In this document: positions 15,127 through 23,578 of the stretch, piece by piece
Numbering within the stretch: the first letter of the stretch is position 1
How the letters are laid out: each line of letters starts with the position of its first letter
NCBI GenBank assembly: GCA_009841225.1
Contig: VXMF01000018.1
Coordinates: forward strand, 1 to 36,882
Direction: 5' to 3'
Source: Terriglobia bacterium
GTDB lineage: Bacteria > Acidobacteriota > Terriglobia > Bryobacterales > UBA6623
DNA length: 36,882 bases
Notes under the pieces: model-generated
The model's database searches: none
The model's input: the letters and a program-made list of their open reading frames with translations, nothing else
What the model was told of the DNA's origin: nothing
Position numbers and translations under genes: made by a program

Positions 15127-16623
15127 CTACTGGCCATCCAGATAGAAGGGACGCCGCTTGTCGCGCTGCATGCCCTCGTCGAACCTGCGGGCGATCCTGT
15201 CCAGCCGCTGGACGATTTCCGGACGGCTGGAAGCGAGATTGCGTGTCTCGGCCGGGTCGGCCGCGAGGTCGTATAGTTCCGGCTCTGCGCGCAGCCTGTG
15301 GTGGCGCTCATGGAGTTCGGGATTCTGCAGGTACCAGAGTGAGGCGGACCGCTCCGGAGGCTCAGCTTGACGCGGAAACAGCTTCCAGCTCCCGAGCCGG
15401 ACAGCTTGCAGTTGGACGCCGAAGTAGTAGAAAAAGGGTTGCTGCGGAAGCTCCGTCGCCTTGCCCGTGAGTAGGTCCACTATCGACCGCCCGTCGATCA
15501 CCCTGTCAGCAGGGGCCTGAGCACCTCCCAGTTCGGCAAGGGTCGGCAGCAAGTCGAGAATCGAAGCCGGTTCGTTCGTCTCTACGCCAGCGGCGATCTT
15601 GCCGGGCCAGCGAAATATTCCCGGTTCCCGCATTCCCCCCTCGAACGTGTTGCCTTTGCGGCCCCGGAGCCCGCCCGTGCTGCCTCCGTCACTGCGAATG
15701 CCCCAGCGCCCACCGGAACCTGTCGGGCCGTTGTCCGAGGTGAAGACGACCAGTGTCCGCTCGTCTAAGTCGAGGTCCCGGAGCGTCCGCAGCACCTCTC
15801 CCACGCTCCAGTCCAACTCCTCCACAGTGTCGGCGAAGAGCCCGTGTGGCGAGCGCCCCTCGAAATCCTCTGACGCATATTGCGGATTGTGCGGGAAGGT
15901 GTGGGGGAAGTACAGGAAGAACGGGCGATTGCGGTTCTGCTCGATGAAGCGGACAGCCCGCTCGGTGTAGCGCCTCGTCAATGTATGCTGATTGACCGGA
16001 GCTTCGACAATCCGGTCGTTCTCTAAGAGCGGCAGTTCCCAGAAGGCGTGCTGTGGCCGGAGGTCTTCGTCGGGCTCCCACTTGAGCATGTCGTTGGAAT
16101 AGGGCAACCCGTAAAAGGAGTCGAAGCCGTGGCGTTGGGCGCGGAACGGCTTGGGCCAGCCTAGATGCCACTTGCCGATCGCCGCGGTAGCATAGCCTTC
16201 GTCTGACAAGATCTCCGCGATGGTGATCTCGGCAGGCGGCAGGCCAGTCAATTCGGTCGGGAACAGGACATAAGGCACTCCCGCCCGGACCGGGTAGCGA
16301 CCGGTCAACAAAGACGCTCTCGACGGGCTGCAGAAGGGAGCCGTCGCGTAGAAGTCAGTAAACCGCATCCCCTCTGCCGCCATGCGGTCCAAGTTGGGGG
16401 TCCGGATCGTGGTGGAACCGTAGACCCCGAGATCACCGTAGCCCAGGTCGTCGGCGAAGATCACGATGAAGTTCGGCTGCTGTGCGGTTGCGACGAGTGC
16501 CGAAAGCGCTAGCAGGACAGTGAGCTGGACCAAAGCCAGGCCGCGCCGCTGCCGGCCCGCTAATCGCCGCGCAGAGGCAACTCCAGCCACGGTAGTTTCC
16601 GAGTACTGCACCGGAACCATCAT
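15127..16623 (-). CDS. Sulfatase (S1 family, arylsulfatase-like), exported
   Basis: The 498-residue protein is a type I sulfatase. It has FADDLGYGD (about 57-64, Ca-binding Asp residues), the CSPSR formylglycine signature with Cys98, GKWHLG, HTFPHNPQ and SDNGPTG. Type I sulfatases hydrolyse sulfate esters of sugars or aryl compounds after the Cys is converted to formylglycine by a maturation enzyme, which is not in this window. The N-terminus holds a basic-hydrophobic signal sequence ending near ATAQQ. The frame is open up to 16830, but that part has no family similarity; I placed the start at the paired ATGs 16623/16620. It is divergent from sulfatase 2. The substrate is unknown. Confidence 0.9.
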   Translation of the reverse strand: MMVPVQYSETTVAGVASARRLAGRQRRGLALVQLTVLLALSALVATAQQPNFIVIFADDLGYGDLGVYGSTTIRTPNLDRMAAEGMRFTDFYATAPFCSPSRASLLTGRYPVRAGVPYVLFPTELTGLPPAEITIAEILSDEGYATAAIGKWHLGWPKPFRAQRHGFDSFYGLPYSNDMLKWEPDEDLRPQHAFWELPLLENDRIVEAPVNQHTLTRRYTERAVRFIEQNRNRPFFLYFPHTFPHNPQYASEDFEGRSPHGLFADTVEELDWSVGEVLRTLRDLDLDERTLVVFTSDNGPTGSGGRWGIRSDGGSTGGLRGRKGNTFEGGMREPGIFRWPGKIAAGVETNEPASILDLLPTLAELGGAQAPADRVIDGRSIVDLLTGKATELPQQPFFYYFGVQLQAVRLGSWKLFPRQAEPPERSASLWYLQNPELHERHHRLRAEPELYDLAADPAETRNLASSRPEIVQRLDRIARRFDEGMQRDKRRPFYLDGQ

Positions 16624-17074
16624 GCCAGAGCTAGCGGCTGAGCTTTGCCACACGACCGAACAAGGCCCCTGTATGATCCTTTCTACGTGGATTCGTACGG
16701 CCCATGGAAGGGGCGCGCGCGAGCCGGAGACGGTCCACCTGCGAACTTGCCTGCCGCCGGAGCGGTGCGCCAGCCCCCTCCAGGTGCCGCCCCGATTCGG
16801 CTGGGCAGGTGCCCTTATCCGTGCTGCCACTCTCTGGCCAACTGGATGAACTCGAAACTGTTTACTATCAGAGTCGGGTCATCTGCGGACTTCGGCAGCA
16901 GATCAAGCTCGAGGATGGGGTGCGGGCCGAGCGGCCGCTCGCCTCACGAGTTCGTTACGATCCTGAAGACGATGATTCTCGATGGAGATGCGGGCTCGGT
17001 GAACTGCGATTCGTCACTCGCCAATCCGCTGCCGCGAGACGAATGAAGCGGACAGCAACGGGAGGGACAAGGCA
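16624..17074. promoter_or_regulatory. Divergent intergenic region between two sulfatase genes
   Basis: This 451-bp gap must hold the promoters of sulfatase 1 (minus) and sulfatase 2 (plus). Open frames of over 100 codons cross it on the plus strand, but I recognise no domain in them and see no ribosome site. I cannot pick a firm -35/-10 pair. The ribosome site of sulfatase 2, GGGAGGG, lies at about 17059-17065. Confidence 0.4.
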
Positions 17075-18649
17075 GTGACTGCGAACGCCGCGGTAATTGC
17101 GAGTACCGTCGCATTGGGTCTCTTGGCCGGACCACTGGCAGCGGCCGCACGACCACTTCGGCCCCATGTGCTGCTGATCTATACCGATGACCAAGGTTAC
17201 GGAGACGTCAGCGCTCTCAACCCCGAGTCAAAGTTCCAAACGCCAAACCTAGACCGGCTGGTCCGCGAGGGCATGGCTTTCACCGACGCCCACTCCTCCG
17301 ACACAGTCTGCACGCCGTCGCGATACGGCCTCCTGACCGGTCGCTACAGCTGGCGGACCGGACTGAAGAGAGGCGTTATGGGAGCTGAGGGGAAGGGGCT
17401 CATCGCAGAGGGCAGAACTACGCTGGCTTCCCTGCTCCGAGACGTGGGTTACCGGACAGCGATGGTCGGCAAATGGCATTTGGGCATGACCTTCCACGGC
17501 AATAAGGGGAGCCGCGACTGGTCTCGCCCAGTGCTCGATGGTCCCGTCGACAAGGGCTTCGATTACTTCTATGGGATTCCGGCCTCGATGAACTACGGGG
17601 TGCTCACCTACATCGAAAACCGTCGCGTCCTCGATCCTCCCTGGCTATGGACCCGAAAGAAACCGAATCAGATCGCCATCGCTGACTACCGGATCACTCC
17701 TCCGTACGGACACTCCAGAGCTGGCGGAGAGCTGGAGGTCGCTCCAAGCTTCGACGACCAGCAGGTTCTGACCGTCTTTACCGAGCGGGCGGTCCAATGG
17801 ATCGACGACTTCGCCTCAGACAACTCTGACGAACCGTTCTTCCTGTACTTGGCCTATACGTCCCCGCACAAGCCCGTGATCCCAATCACAGAATTCCACG
17901 GGAAATCGGAGGCCGGAGCTTATGGCGATTTCATGATGGAAACGGACGCACACATCGGGAGCGTGCTCGATGCCTTGGACCGAAATGACCTGACGGGAGA
18001 CACGCTTGTGCTCGTGACGAGCGATAACGGGCCTGAAACGACCTACCGAGAGCGATTGAAGCGATTTGGCCACGCAAGTGCTGGCAAGTTACGGGGCGGC
18101 AAGCGTGACCTGTACGAAGGCGGGCATCGAGTGCCATTCATCGTGCGCTGGCCAGCCGTCACGAAACCCGCGCAACGTTCCTCTGATCTCGTGTGCCAGA
18201 CTGACGTGCTAGCAACCATTGCCGACGTAATAGGCCGAGAGCTCGGGCCAGATGAGGCTGAGGATAGCGTGAGCTTCCTACCGATCCTGCAGGGTGAGCA
18301 GCGTCCGCCTCGCCCGCCTGTCATTCACCACTCCGCAGCAGGCTACTTCGCCATTCGGCACGGGCGCTGGAAGCTCAACATGATTCGGGGTTCAGGTGGA
18401 AGCCTAGCTCCCCGCTTTGTGGAGGCCAAGCCGGGCGAGCCGCAGTTCGAGCTGTACGATCTCGCAGCCGACTTAGCCGAAACAAACGACATGACCGGTC
18501 GAGAACCGACCGTGGCCGCACGATTGCGTGAGGAAATCACCCGAATCGTCACCAGCGGCCGCAGCAATACAGGGCCAACCGTTGGCAACGATGGAGCGCA
18601 ATGGTGGAAGGAGCTGACGTGGCTCGAATCGAACGCCAGCGAGCACTGA
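17075..18649 (+). CDS. Sulfatase (S1 family), exported
   Basis: The 524-residue protein starts with GTG 17075, preceded by GGGAGGG at good spacing, and has a signal peptide ending near AAAARP (about 1-26). Motifs: IYTDDQGYGD (Asp residues 38-39), CTPSR with the formylglycine Cys79, GKWHLG, SPHKPV (about 268), SDNGPE and FELYDLAADLAE near the C-terminus. These are complete type I sulfatase features, and the length fits the family. It should hydrolyse sulfate esters in the periplasm or outside the cell. It is divergent from sulfatase 1 and upstream of sulfatase 3. The substrate is not known; it resembles arylsulfatase A / GALNS-type enzymes in general. Confidence 0.92.
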   Translation: MTANAAVIASTVALGLLAGPLAAAARPLRPHVLLIYTDDQGYGDVSALNPESKFQTPNLDRLVREGMAFTDAHSSDTVCTPSRYGLLTGRYSWRTGLKRGVMGAEGKGLIAEGRTTLASLLRDVGYRTAMVGKWHLGMTFHGNKGSRDWSRPVLDGPVDKGFDYFYGIPASMNYGVLTYIENRRVLDPPWLWTRKKPNQIAIADYRITPPYGHSRAGGELEVAPSFDDQQVLTVFTERAVQWIDDFASDNSDEPFFLYLAYTSPHKPVIPITEFHGKSEAGAYGDFMMETDAHIGSVLDALDRNDLTGDTLVLVTSDNGPETTYRERLKRFGHASAGKLRGGKRDLYEGGHRVPFIVRWPAVTKPAQRSSDLVCQTDVLATIADVIGRELGPDEAEDSVSFLPILQGEQRPPRPPVIHHSAAGYFAIRHGRWKLNMIRGSGGSLAPRFVEAKPGEPQFELYDLAADLAETNDMTGREPTVAARLREEITRIVTSGRSNTGPTVGNDGAQWWKELTWLESNASEH

Positions 18650-19691
18650 GCTCACGGGCTGCCACACGATCACAGGAATGCAGGGAAGCTCCGAACGGTG
18701 TAATCCGATGTTCGCCGGCTCCGACATGGAGCGGATCTGCAATTCGGACCGCCGCCGCAGGTCACTATCTGAGCGATGAGAGACTCTGGTTCAGTCTCCC
18801 TCGCTAGCCTGCAAAGCCGCCTCGACCACCGCAGTCTGGATCCTCCCGCTTCGGGACAAGAACGGCAGCTCTTGCGTGTTGTGGAACGCCAACCGCTGAT
18901 TTCCGCACCAAGGCTGAAACCTTGAGGAGACCTCGAGCCGTCAAACCGCTCGAGCGCAAACGGCCAAGTGTCGATGCCCGCTTTTCGCGGAACTTCAGAA
19001 AGGAGAACTAAGCGATGAGACGTTACATGCTGATCGCAGCGGTGGCGGGCATGACTGTCCAGCCATTGACGCCGCTGCCATTGCCGGTCAAGCAGACCGG
19101 ACGCGACCGAGTTCTGGGTATGGTCGGGCGAACCGCTTCGACGGGTTGCGCGGTCGACGCCCCCTTCGCAAGCGTGGGTGTCTGGGACGCTCCAACGGTC
19201 GACAGCAGCAATCGGGCACCTCTTGCAGATGCCCGGCAGAGGACACGGGCATTGCACGACCGCTGTGTTCCAAGGCGGAAGTGCTTCACTACCCGAAGCC
19301 CCGTCCGCACCAGCAGGGACCCAGACAGCCGTTTCCGGACGCCCACATTCTTGGGCAGGTGACGCACGGGGACGCAAGCGACTCAGTAGCGCCTACCAAC
19401 GAGCGCCCTGTCTTCCGACGCGCACTCGCCGCAGAGCCCCGTTGCGTCGACTAGCTGCTGGGGGGGGGCATCCTAGGCCTTGCTGCTTCCACCGCCGGCG
19501 TTGCTTCTTGGGAGTCTTGGCGCTAGGGAGCCCGAACCCCTCTGCTAGGCATTCGCCGGCACATAGAAGGCATGCAATATCATTGATGAACCATGCGACC
19601 AACTATGTCCCTGTCGCACCGCCGCCACCGATCGTTCCCCGTCGGCAGTGGGGGCTCTCAGCTCAAATCCAGCTTGTCAGATCGTCGCGAG
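18650..19691. other. Long intergenic stretch between sulfatases 2 and 3
   Basis: About 1 kb with no recognisable gene except a possible small reading frame at 19015-19362, listed separately. The stretch may be a decayed gene or an untranslated region. Confidence 0.4.
19015..19362 (+). CDS. Possible small exported protein or gene remnant, unknown
   Basis: A 115-codon frame starts at ATG 19015 with AAAGGAGAACTAAGCG just upstream, a good ribosome site. It begins MRRYMLIAAVAGMTVQ, like a signal peptide. After residue 30 the sequence becomes Arg-, Thr- and Pro-rich and matches nothing I know. The good start but odd body suggests either a true small exported protein or a frameshifted remnant of a larger one. 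Confidence 0.3.
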   Translation: MRRYMLIAAVAGMTVQPLTPLPLPVKQTGRDRVLGMVGRTASTGCAVDAPFASVGVWDAPTVDSSNRAPLADARQRTRALHDRCVPRRKCFTTRSPVRTSRDPDSRFRTPTFLGR

Positions 19692-21266
19692 ATGAGTTCA
19701 AAGCGACCCTGCGATGCCAGGAACTCGCTTCCTCGGACGGGCAACGCGTCGTTGTCGATCCTCCGGCAGTCCCCTGCTCCGCGATGGCTCGCGGTCTTGT
19801 TGGGCGTTGCTTCCATGGTTGGATGCACCCCACGACAGGAACTCGCCCCGCCCAACTTCTTGATCCTCATGTCCGACAACCACTCTTGGCATCACCTCGG
19901 ATGCTACGGCGACGCGACGGTCACGACACCGAATATCGACAAGCTGGCGGAAGAGGGCGTACGCTTCGCGCACGCCTATTGTCCGTCCCCGTCATGCACT
20001 CCCGCTCGCGCGGCCATGCTGACCGGCCAAGACATCTGGCGGCTCGAAGAGGGCGCCAACCTTTGGGGAACGATGCCCAGTCATTTCGCGGTGTACACCG
20101 ACCTGCTCGAGCAAGCCGGCTATCTCGTGGGCTACGAAGGCAAGGGCTGGGGGCCGGGAGACCACGAGGCCGGAGGATGGACTCGGAATCCCGCCGGCCA
20201 GCGGTACGGATCATTCGAGGAGTTCTACAACGAGCGCGAGCGCGGCCAGCCCTTCTGCTACTGGTTCAGTTCGCGGGACCCGCATCGGCCGTACCGCGCC
20301 GGCGGCGGCGAGAAAGCGGGCTACGATCTCGAATCGATCGCCGTCCCTCCCTATCTGCCGGACGATCCCGCCGTGCGGGGCGACATCGCAGACTACTACG
20401 CCGAGATCGAGCATTTCGACGGCGAGGTTGGCGAACATCTCGGATTGCTGTCCGAGTACGGGGCTACGGAAGACACTGTTGTGATCGTCGTTAGCGACAA
20501 CGGCTGGCAAATGCCCCGGGGGCTGGCAAACCTATACGATTCGGGCACGCGCCTGCCTCTGATCGTGTCGATGCCGCAACGGTTTCCGGGCGGCCGCGTG
20601 GTGGAAGACTTTGTCAGCCTGACCGATTTCGCGCCGACGATCCTTGACTTGGCAGGCTTGCCCATTCCCGGAGATATGACGGCGAGCAGCTTTGGGCCGA
20701 TCCTGGCTTCGAGCCAGCAAGGACTCGTCGATCCGCAGCGCTCGTTCGTCGTGACCGCCAGAGAACGGCATGCGTTCGTCAGACAGGGAGGCCCGGGATA
20801 TCCAGCGAGGGCGCTGCGGACGCGCGACCACCTATACATCCGGAACTATGCGCCGGAGCTGTGGCCAGCGGGAGATCCGCCGCTGTATGGAGACGTGGAC
20901 GCTCACATGCTCCAATTCCCCTCGCCGACGAAGATGTTCCTCTTGCAACGGCCCGACGACCCCGAGTATCGATCTCTGTTCGATCTCGCGTTCGCAAAGC
21001 GACCTGCCGAGGAGCTCTACGATCTCGCGACCGACCCATATCAGATGAAGAACGTCGCTGGGGATCCTGCCTACGAATCGACTCGGGCAGAGCTGTCCGG
21101 CCAGTTGCAGGAATACCTTCGCAGCACCGCAGATCCGCGCGAGGTCGGCGGCCCGATGAAATGGGAGAAGGCTCAGTACTTCAAAGAGAGCGACTTAAAG
21201 CCCGAGCCGAGCCCAGAAGCGATCAAGGCGCTCGGCCTCGACGAGCGCTACAGCTATATCGACTAG
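19692..21266 (+). CDS. Sulfatase (S1 family, N-sulfoglucosamine sulfohydrolase-like) lipoprotein
   Basis: This type I sulfatase has LILMSDNHSWHHLGCYGD (about 57-74), the active-site signature CTPAR with Cys102 (Ala where most enzymes have Ser), SSRDPHRPY, VVSDNGW and EELYDLATDP. The overall pattern is nearest to heparan N-sulfatase-like members. The N-terminus carries a lipoprotein signal ending SMVGC with Cys45, so it is probably membrane-anchored in the periplasm or at the surface. I used ATG 19692, which gives 524 residues; the frame opens at 19593, and an internal TTG near residue 21 would give a more usual signal length. A broken copy of its middle part lies at 23176-23446. Confidence 0.88.
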   Translation: MSSKRPCDARNSLPRTGNASLSILRQSPAPRWLAVLLGVASMVGCTPRQELAPPNFLILMSDNHSWHHLGCYGDATVTTPNIDKLAEEGVRFAHAYCPSPSCTPARAAMLTGQDIWRLEEGANLWGTMPSHFAVYTDLLEQAGYLVGYEGKGWGPGDHEAGGWTRNPAGQRYGSFEEFYNERERGQPFCYWFSSRDPHRPYRAGGGEKAGYDLESIAVPPYLPDDPAVRGDIADYYAEIEHFDGEVGEHLGLLSEYGATEDTVVIVVSDNGWQMPRGLANLYDSGTRLPLIVSMPQRFPGGRVVEDFVSLTDFAPTILDLAGLPIPGDMTASSFGPILASSQQGLVDPQRSFVVTARERHAFVRQGGPGYPARALRTRDHLYIRNYAPELWPAGDPPLYGDVDAHMLQFPSPTKMFLLQRPDDPEYRSLFDLAFAKRPAEELYDLATDPYQMKNVAGDPAYESTRAELSGQLQEYLRSTADPREVGGPMKWEKAQYFKESDLKPEPSPEAIKALGLDERYSYID

Positions 21267-21372
21267 CAGGCTCCTCGAGATGCATCGTTTGCGAGCCTAA
21301 GGTCGTGCAACGAGTTGCTCGGGAGAGTAATCGGCGTGATCAACTGGCTGCTCGCGGAAGCAGCACTTGAGC

Positions 21373-22920
21373 CTAGTTGCCGTTTCGGCGGCTAGCGGGG
21401 GCGCGGCCGCGGCCGCGCATCACCGAGAGCTCTGCCTGATCCAAGAGCCCGTCGCGGTTGGTGTCGAGTTGCCCGAAGCGCCGCTCGATTTGCGGCGAGA
21501 CTTCCTCGATGCTGAGCTGGCCGTCTCCATCGGAGTCCCATCGTGCCAAGCCGCCACGGCCCTCTGGAGGTCTGTTGCGCCCGACGTCCTGCTGCATCAT
21601 GGCTTGGATCTCCGACGGTTCGACATGGCCATCGCCATCCCTATCCATGCGGTCGAAATTCCGTCGCATTCGCTCGGGAAGTTCCTCGAGAGTCAGCCGA
21701 TCGTCTCCATCCCTGTCCCTAGCCAAGAGTCGCTCCACAAACTGCTGAGAGCCGAATCCACCGCCCGCCCCTCTTGGACGACCGCCCTGTCCGGGCCGGC
21801 CTCGTGGGCCCCGGCCTGGCCCCGTGCGGTTGAAATCCATCCGGCCTGATCTGACCCGCCCGGCATCGCGGTCTACCTCCCAGGTAATCAAGTACTCTTG
21901 GGTGACCGGCCTGCACCACGTATCCGTGCAAGCGAAGTAACGGAATCTCATTCCCAGCGGCTCTTGCGAATCTCCACGCTTCACGTGAACGAGGAATTCG
22001 CGCGGGTCCGCATCGGCATCTTCCTCGACCTTCGGTCCTTGCAACTTCGCCGGAGTGATCCTTACTCCCTCGGAGGCAGAGAGTTCTACGTCCATCGCCG
22101 GTGCCAAGTTGTTCCAATGCACCCCGTGAAGCGGGTCTAGAAGGAAGGCTAGATAGAGCTTCCCCTCGCCTGACCGGAGCAGGTCCTGGTCGGCCTCTGC
22201 GCGCAGCTTGGTATAGAACGGCTCGCCTGTCTTCGCAAGCTGAGGTCTTGATATCAGGGTGCGATAGGTGCCTGGCTTTTCGATGCGGGGAACCACGCCG
22301 GTCTTGGCATGCTCCGGCGCCGGCATGATTTGCATGTTTAGGTCCGATACCTCGGTTGGGTTTTCAACCGGCCCGACAAATTCTGCCAGATCCCTCCGTA
22401 ACTGATCCGGGTCGCTCCAAGCGCGGGCCCGCAGAATCCGGCCCTCGGGATCGAGCACGTATTCGGAGTTCTGGCGGTTGCCGAGCGCATGCTTCAACTC
22501 ATTCGCCATGTTGTCGGCAATCCAAGCGATCTCCGACCCCAAGACTCGCCTGGCCTCCTCGACGTGCATCAGGCGTTCCTCGAGAGTGATCGGGTTGACG
22601 TAGCCGTTCAGTTCGGGGTGCGCCAGCGCCTTGTAGAGGTAAAGGAACCGGACACCCTTGGGCGCGTAGTCGCGGTAGACAGTCTCCAACCTGGGGACAT
22701 TACGAATGAAGGGCGGTCAAGTCAAGCACCCGTTGACGAGGACCGTATACTGCCCAGTCAGGCTCTTCGTGTTGAATGGCTTGCCGGCCGCATCGTAGAC
22801 CTCTACTGCGGGGAACGTATCTCCCTGTCCGAGCGGCATCGACCTCCGCGACTGGGCCATGCCGGCCGTTGTCGCGACGGCTAATGCCAATGTCAGAACT
22901 GCGAAGCGCGAACGGTTCAT
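21373..22920 (-). CDS. Probable selenoprotein: deiodinase/redoxin-like domain with C-terminal EF-hands (in-frame UGA = Sec68)
   Basis: A signal peptide (residues 1-23) and a thioredoxin-fold segment lead to VLVNGCLT (60-67). A UGA follows at codon 68 (22719-22717), then PPFIRNVPRLE in the same frame with no other stop for 447 codons. G-C-L-T-U-P-P-F followed by FLYLYKALAHPELNGY resembles iodothyronine deiodinases (G-S-x-T-U-P-P-F then a Y-x-E-A-H motif); Cys in place of U is usual in related redoxin proteins. The rest is a central beta-rich region (about 190-350), a Gly/Pro/Arg-rich linker and four EF-hand loops (DRDGDDRLTLEE, DRDGDGHVEPSE, DSDGDGQLSIEE, DTNRDGLLDQAE). The start ATG 22920 has AAGGAGGG upstream. 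It needs SelA/B/C/D, none in this window. Neighbours end in TGA, so UGA is a normal stop elsewhere. The substrate is unknown; redox or dehalogenation activity is inferred. Confidence 0.85.
22682..22698 (-). promoter_or_regulatory. Candidate bacterial SECIS element downstream of the UGA
   Basis: On the mRNA strand GTCCCC (22698-22693) and GGAGAC (22687-22682) pair with one internal C-A mismatch around the loop AGGTT. The apical loop starts 24 nt after the UGA and has G at its second position, as bacterial SECIS models require. The stem is short, so the support is moderate. Confidence 0.5.
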
Positions 22921-22930
22921 TGCAAGCGAT

Positions 22931-22938
22931 CCCTCCTT
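22931..22938 (-). promoter_or_regulatory. Ribosome binding site of the selenoprotein gene
   Basis: AAGGAGGG read on the minus strand lies about 10 nt before the ATG at 22920. It supports the start upstream of the UGA and argues against an independent start after it. Confidence 0.65.
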
Positions 22939-23175
22939 GCAGTGAACACCAACCCGGCCGTCGGCTTCGTGAAGAGCCGGTAAAACCTTGCCGCTGTGTA
23001 TACCAATCCCGAGGGGTCTAGCTTGAATCGCATGAGGACCGCCCCCAACTCCTGAATGTCAGCGGGCTCCGGAAAGTATGCCCGCGGCCCTAGGCCGGGT
23101 TGCGGACGCGCGAGGAAACAGCCTTGGTAGCAAAGAGAGCCCTCCCCGCATAGCGATTCTCCAACTCGAGCACAT

Positions 23176-23446
23176 GAGGCCGGAGGATGGACTCGGGATC
23201 CCGCCAGCTAGCGATGCGGATCGTTCGAGGAATTCTACGACCAGCGCGAGTGCGGCCAGCCCCTCTGCTACTGGTTCAGTTCGCCGGACCCGCGCCTCCT
23301 GCGGCGAGCGAGCAGGCGGCAATCCCGAATCGATCGCCGTCCCTCCGTACCTGTCGAACGACCCCGCCGTGCAGGGTGACATCGCAGGCTACTACGCCGA
23401 GATCGAGCACTTCGATGGCGAGGTTGGTGAACATCTCGGACAGCTG
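23176..23446 (+). pseudogene. Decayed partial copy of sulfatase 3
   Basis: This stretch aligns with 20166-20450 inside sulfatase 3, with shared runs such as ctgctactggttcagttcg and the segment encoding YYAEIEHFDGEVGEHLG. It has a TAG stop near 23211 (in CCAGCTAGCG) and is 14 bp shorter overall, which shifts the frame around 23290-23320. Neither end of a sulfatase is present. It is a nonfunctional duplicate fragment on the same strand as its parent, directly before a terminator. Confidence 0.9.
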
Positions 23447-23517
23447 GACGCAGGGCGTGTTCGACGGAAACGCGGCACTCTTGCATGCAATTCCGCATTC
23501 CGACTGACACTGTAGAA

Positions 23518-23547
23518 GAGCCCCGCCGACTCTCGTCGGCGGGGCTC
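23518..23547 (-). terminator. Rho-independent-type terminator of the TonB-dependent receptor gene
   Basis: A perfect 13-bp inverted repeat, GAGCCCCGCCGAC (23518-23530) and GTCGGCGGGGCTC (23535-23547), has a 4-nt loop and lies 31 bp past the receptor stop. On the minus strand the stem is followed by TTCTACAGTG, a weak T-run. It could act in both directions. Confidence 0.8.
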
Positions 23548-23578
23548 GTGATTGATCTCGCGCTAGGGCGCTACGTCC

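Noticed and set aside
16645..17046. Frames of over 100 codons between the divergent sulfatases
   Set aside because: No ribosome site or domain found; several overlapping frames are open, as expected for high-GC sequence.
19178..20494. 438-codon plus-strand frame overlapping sulfatase 3
   Set aside because: It is Arg-rich, lacks any domain and overlaps the conserved sulfatase frame.
21373..22689. An independent gene starting after the UGA
   Set aside because: The apparent start is a TTG within the thioredoxin-fold helix, with no ribosome site. The upstream part carries the signal peptide and ribosome site in the same frame.
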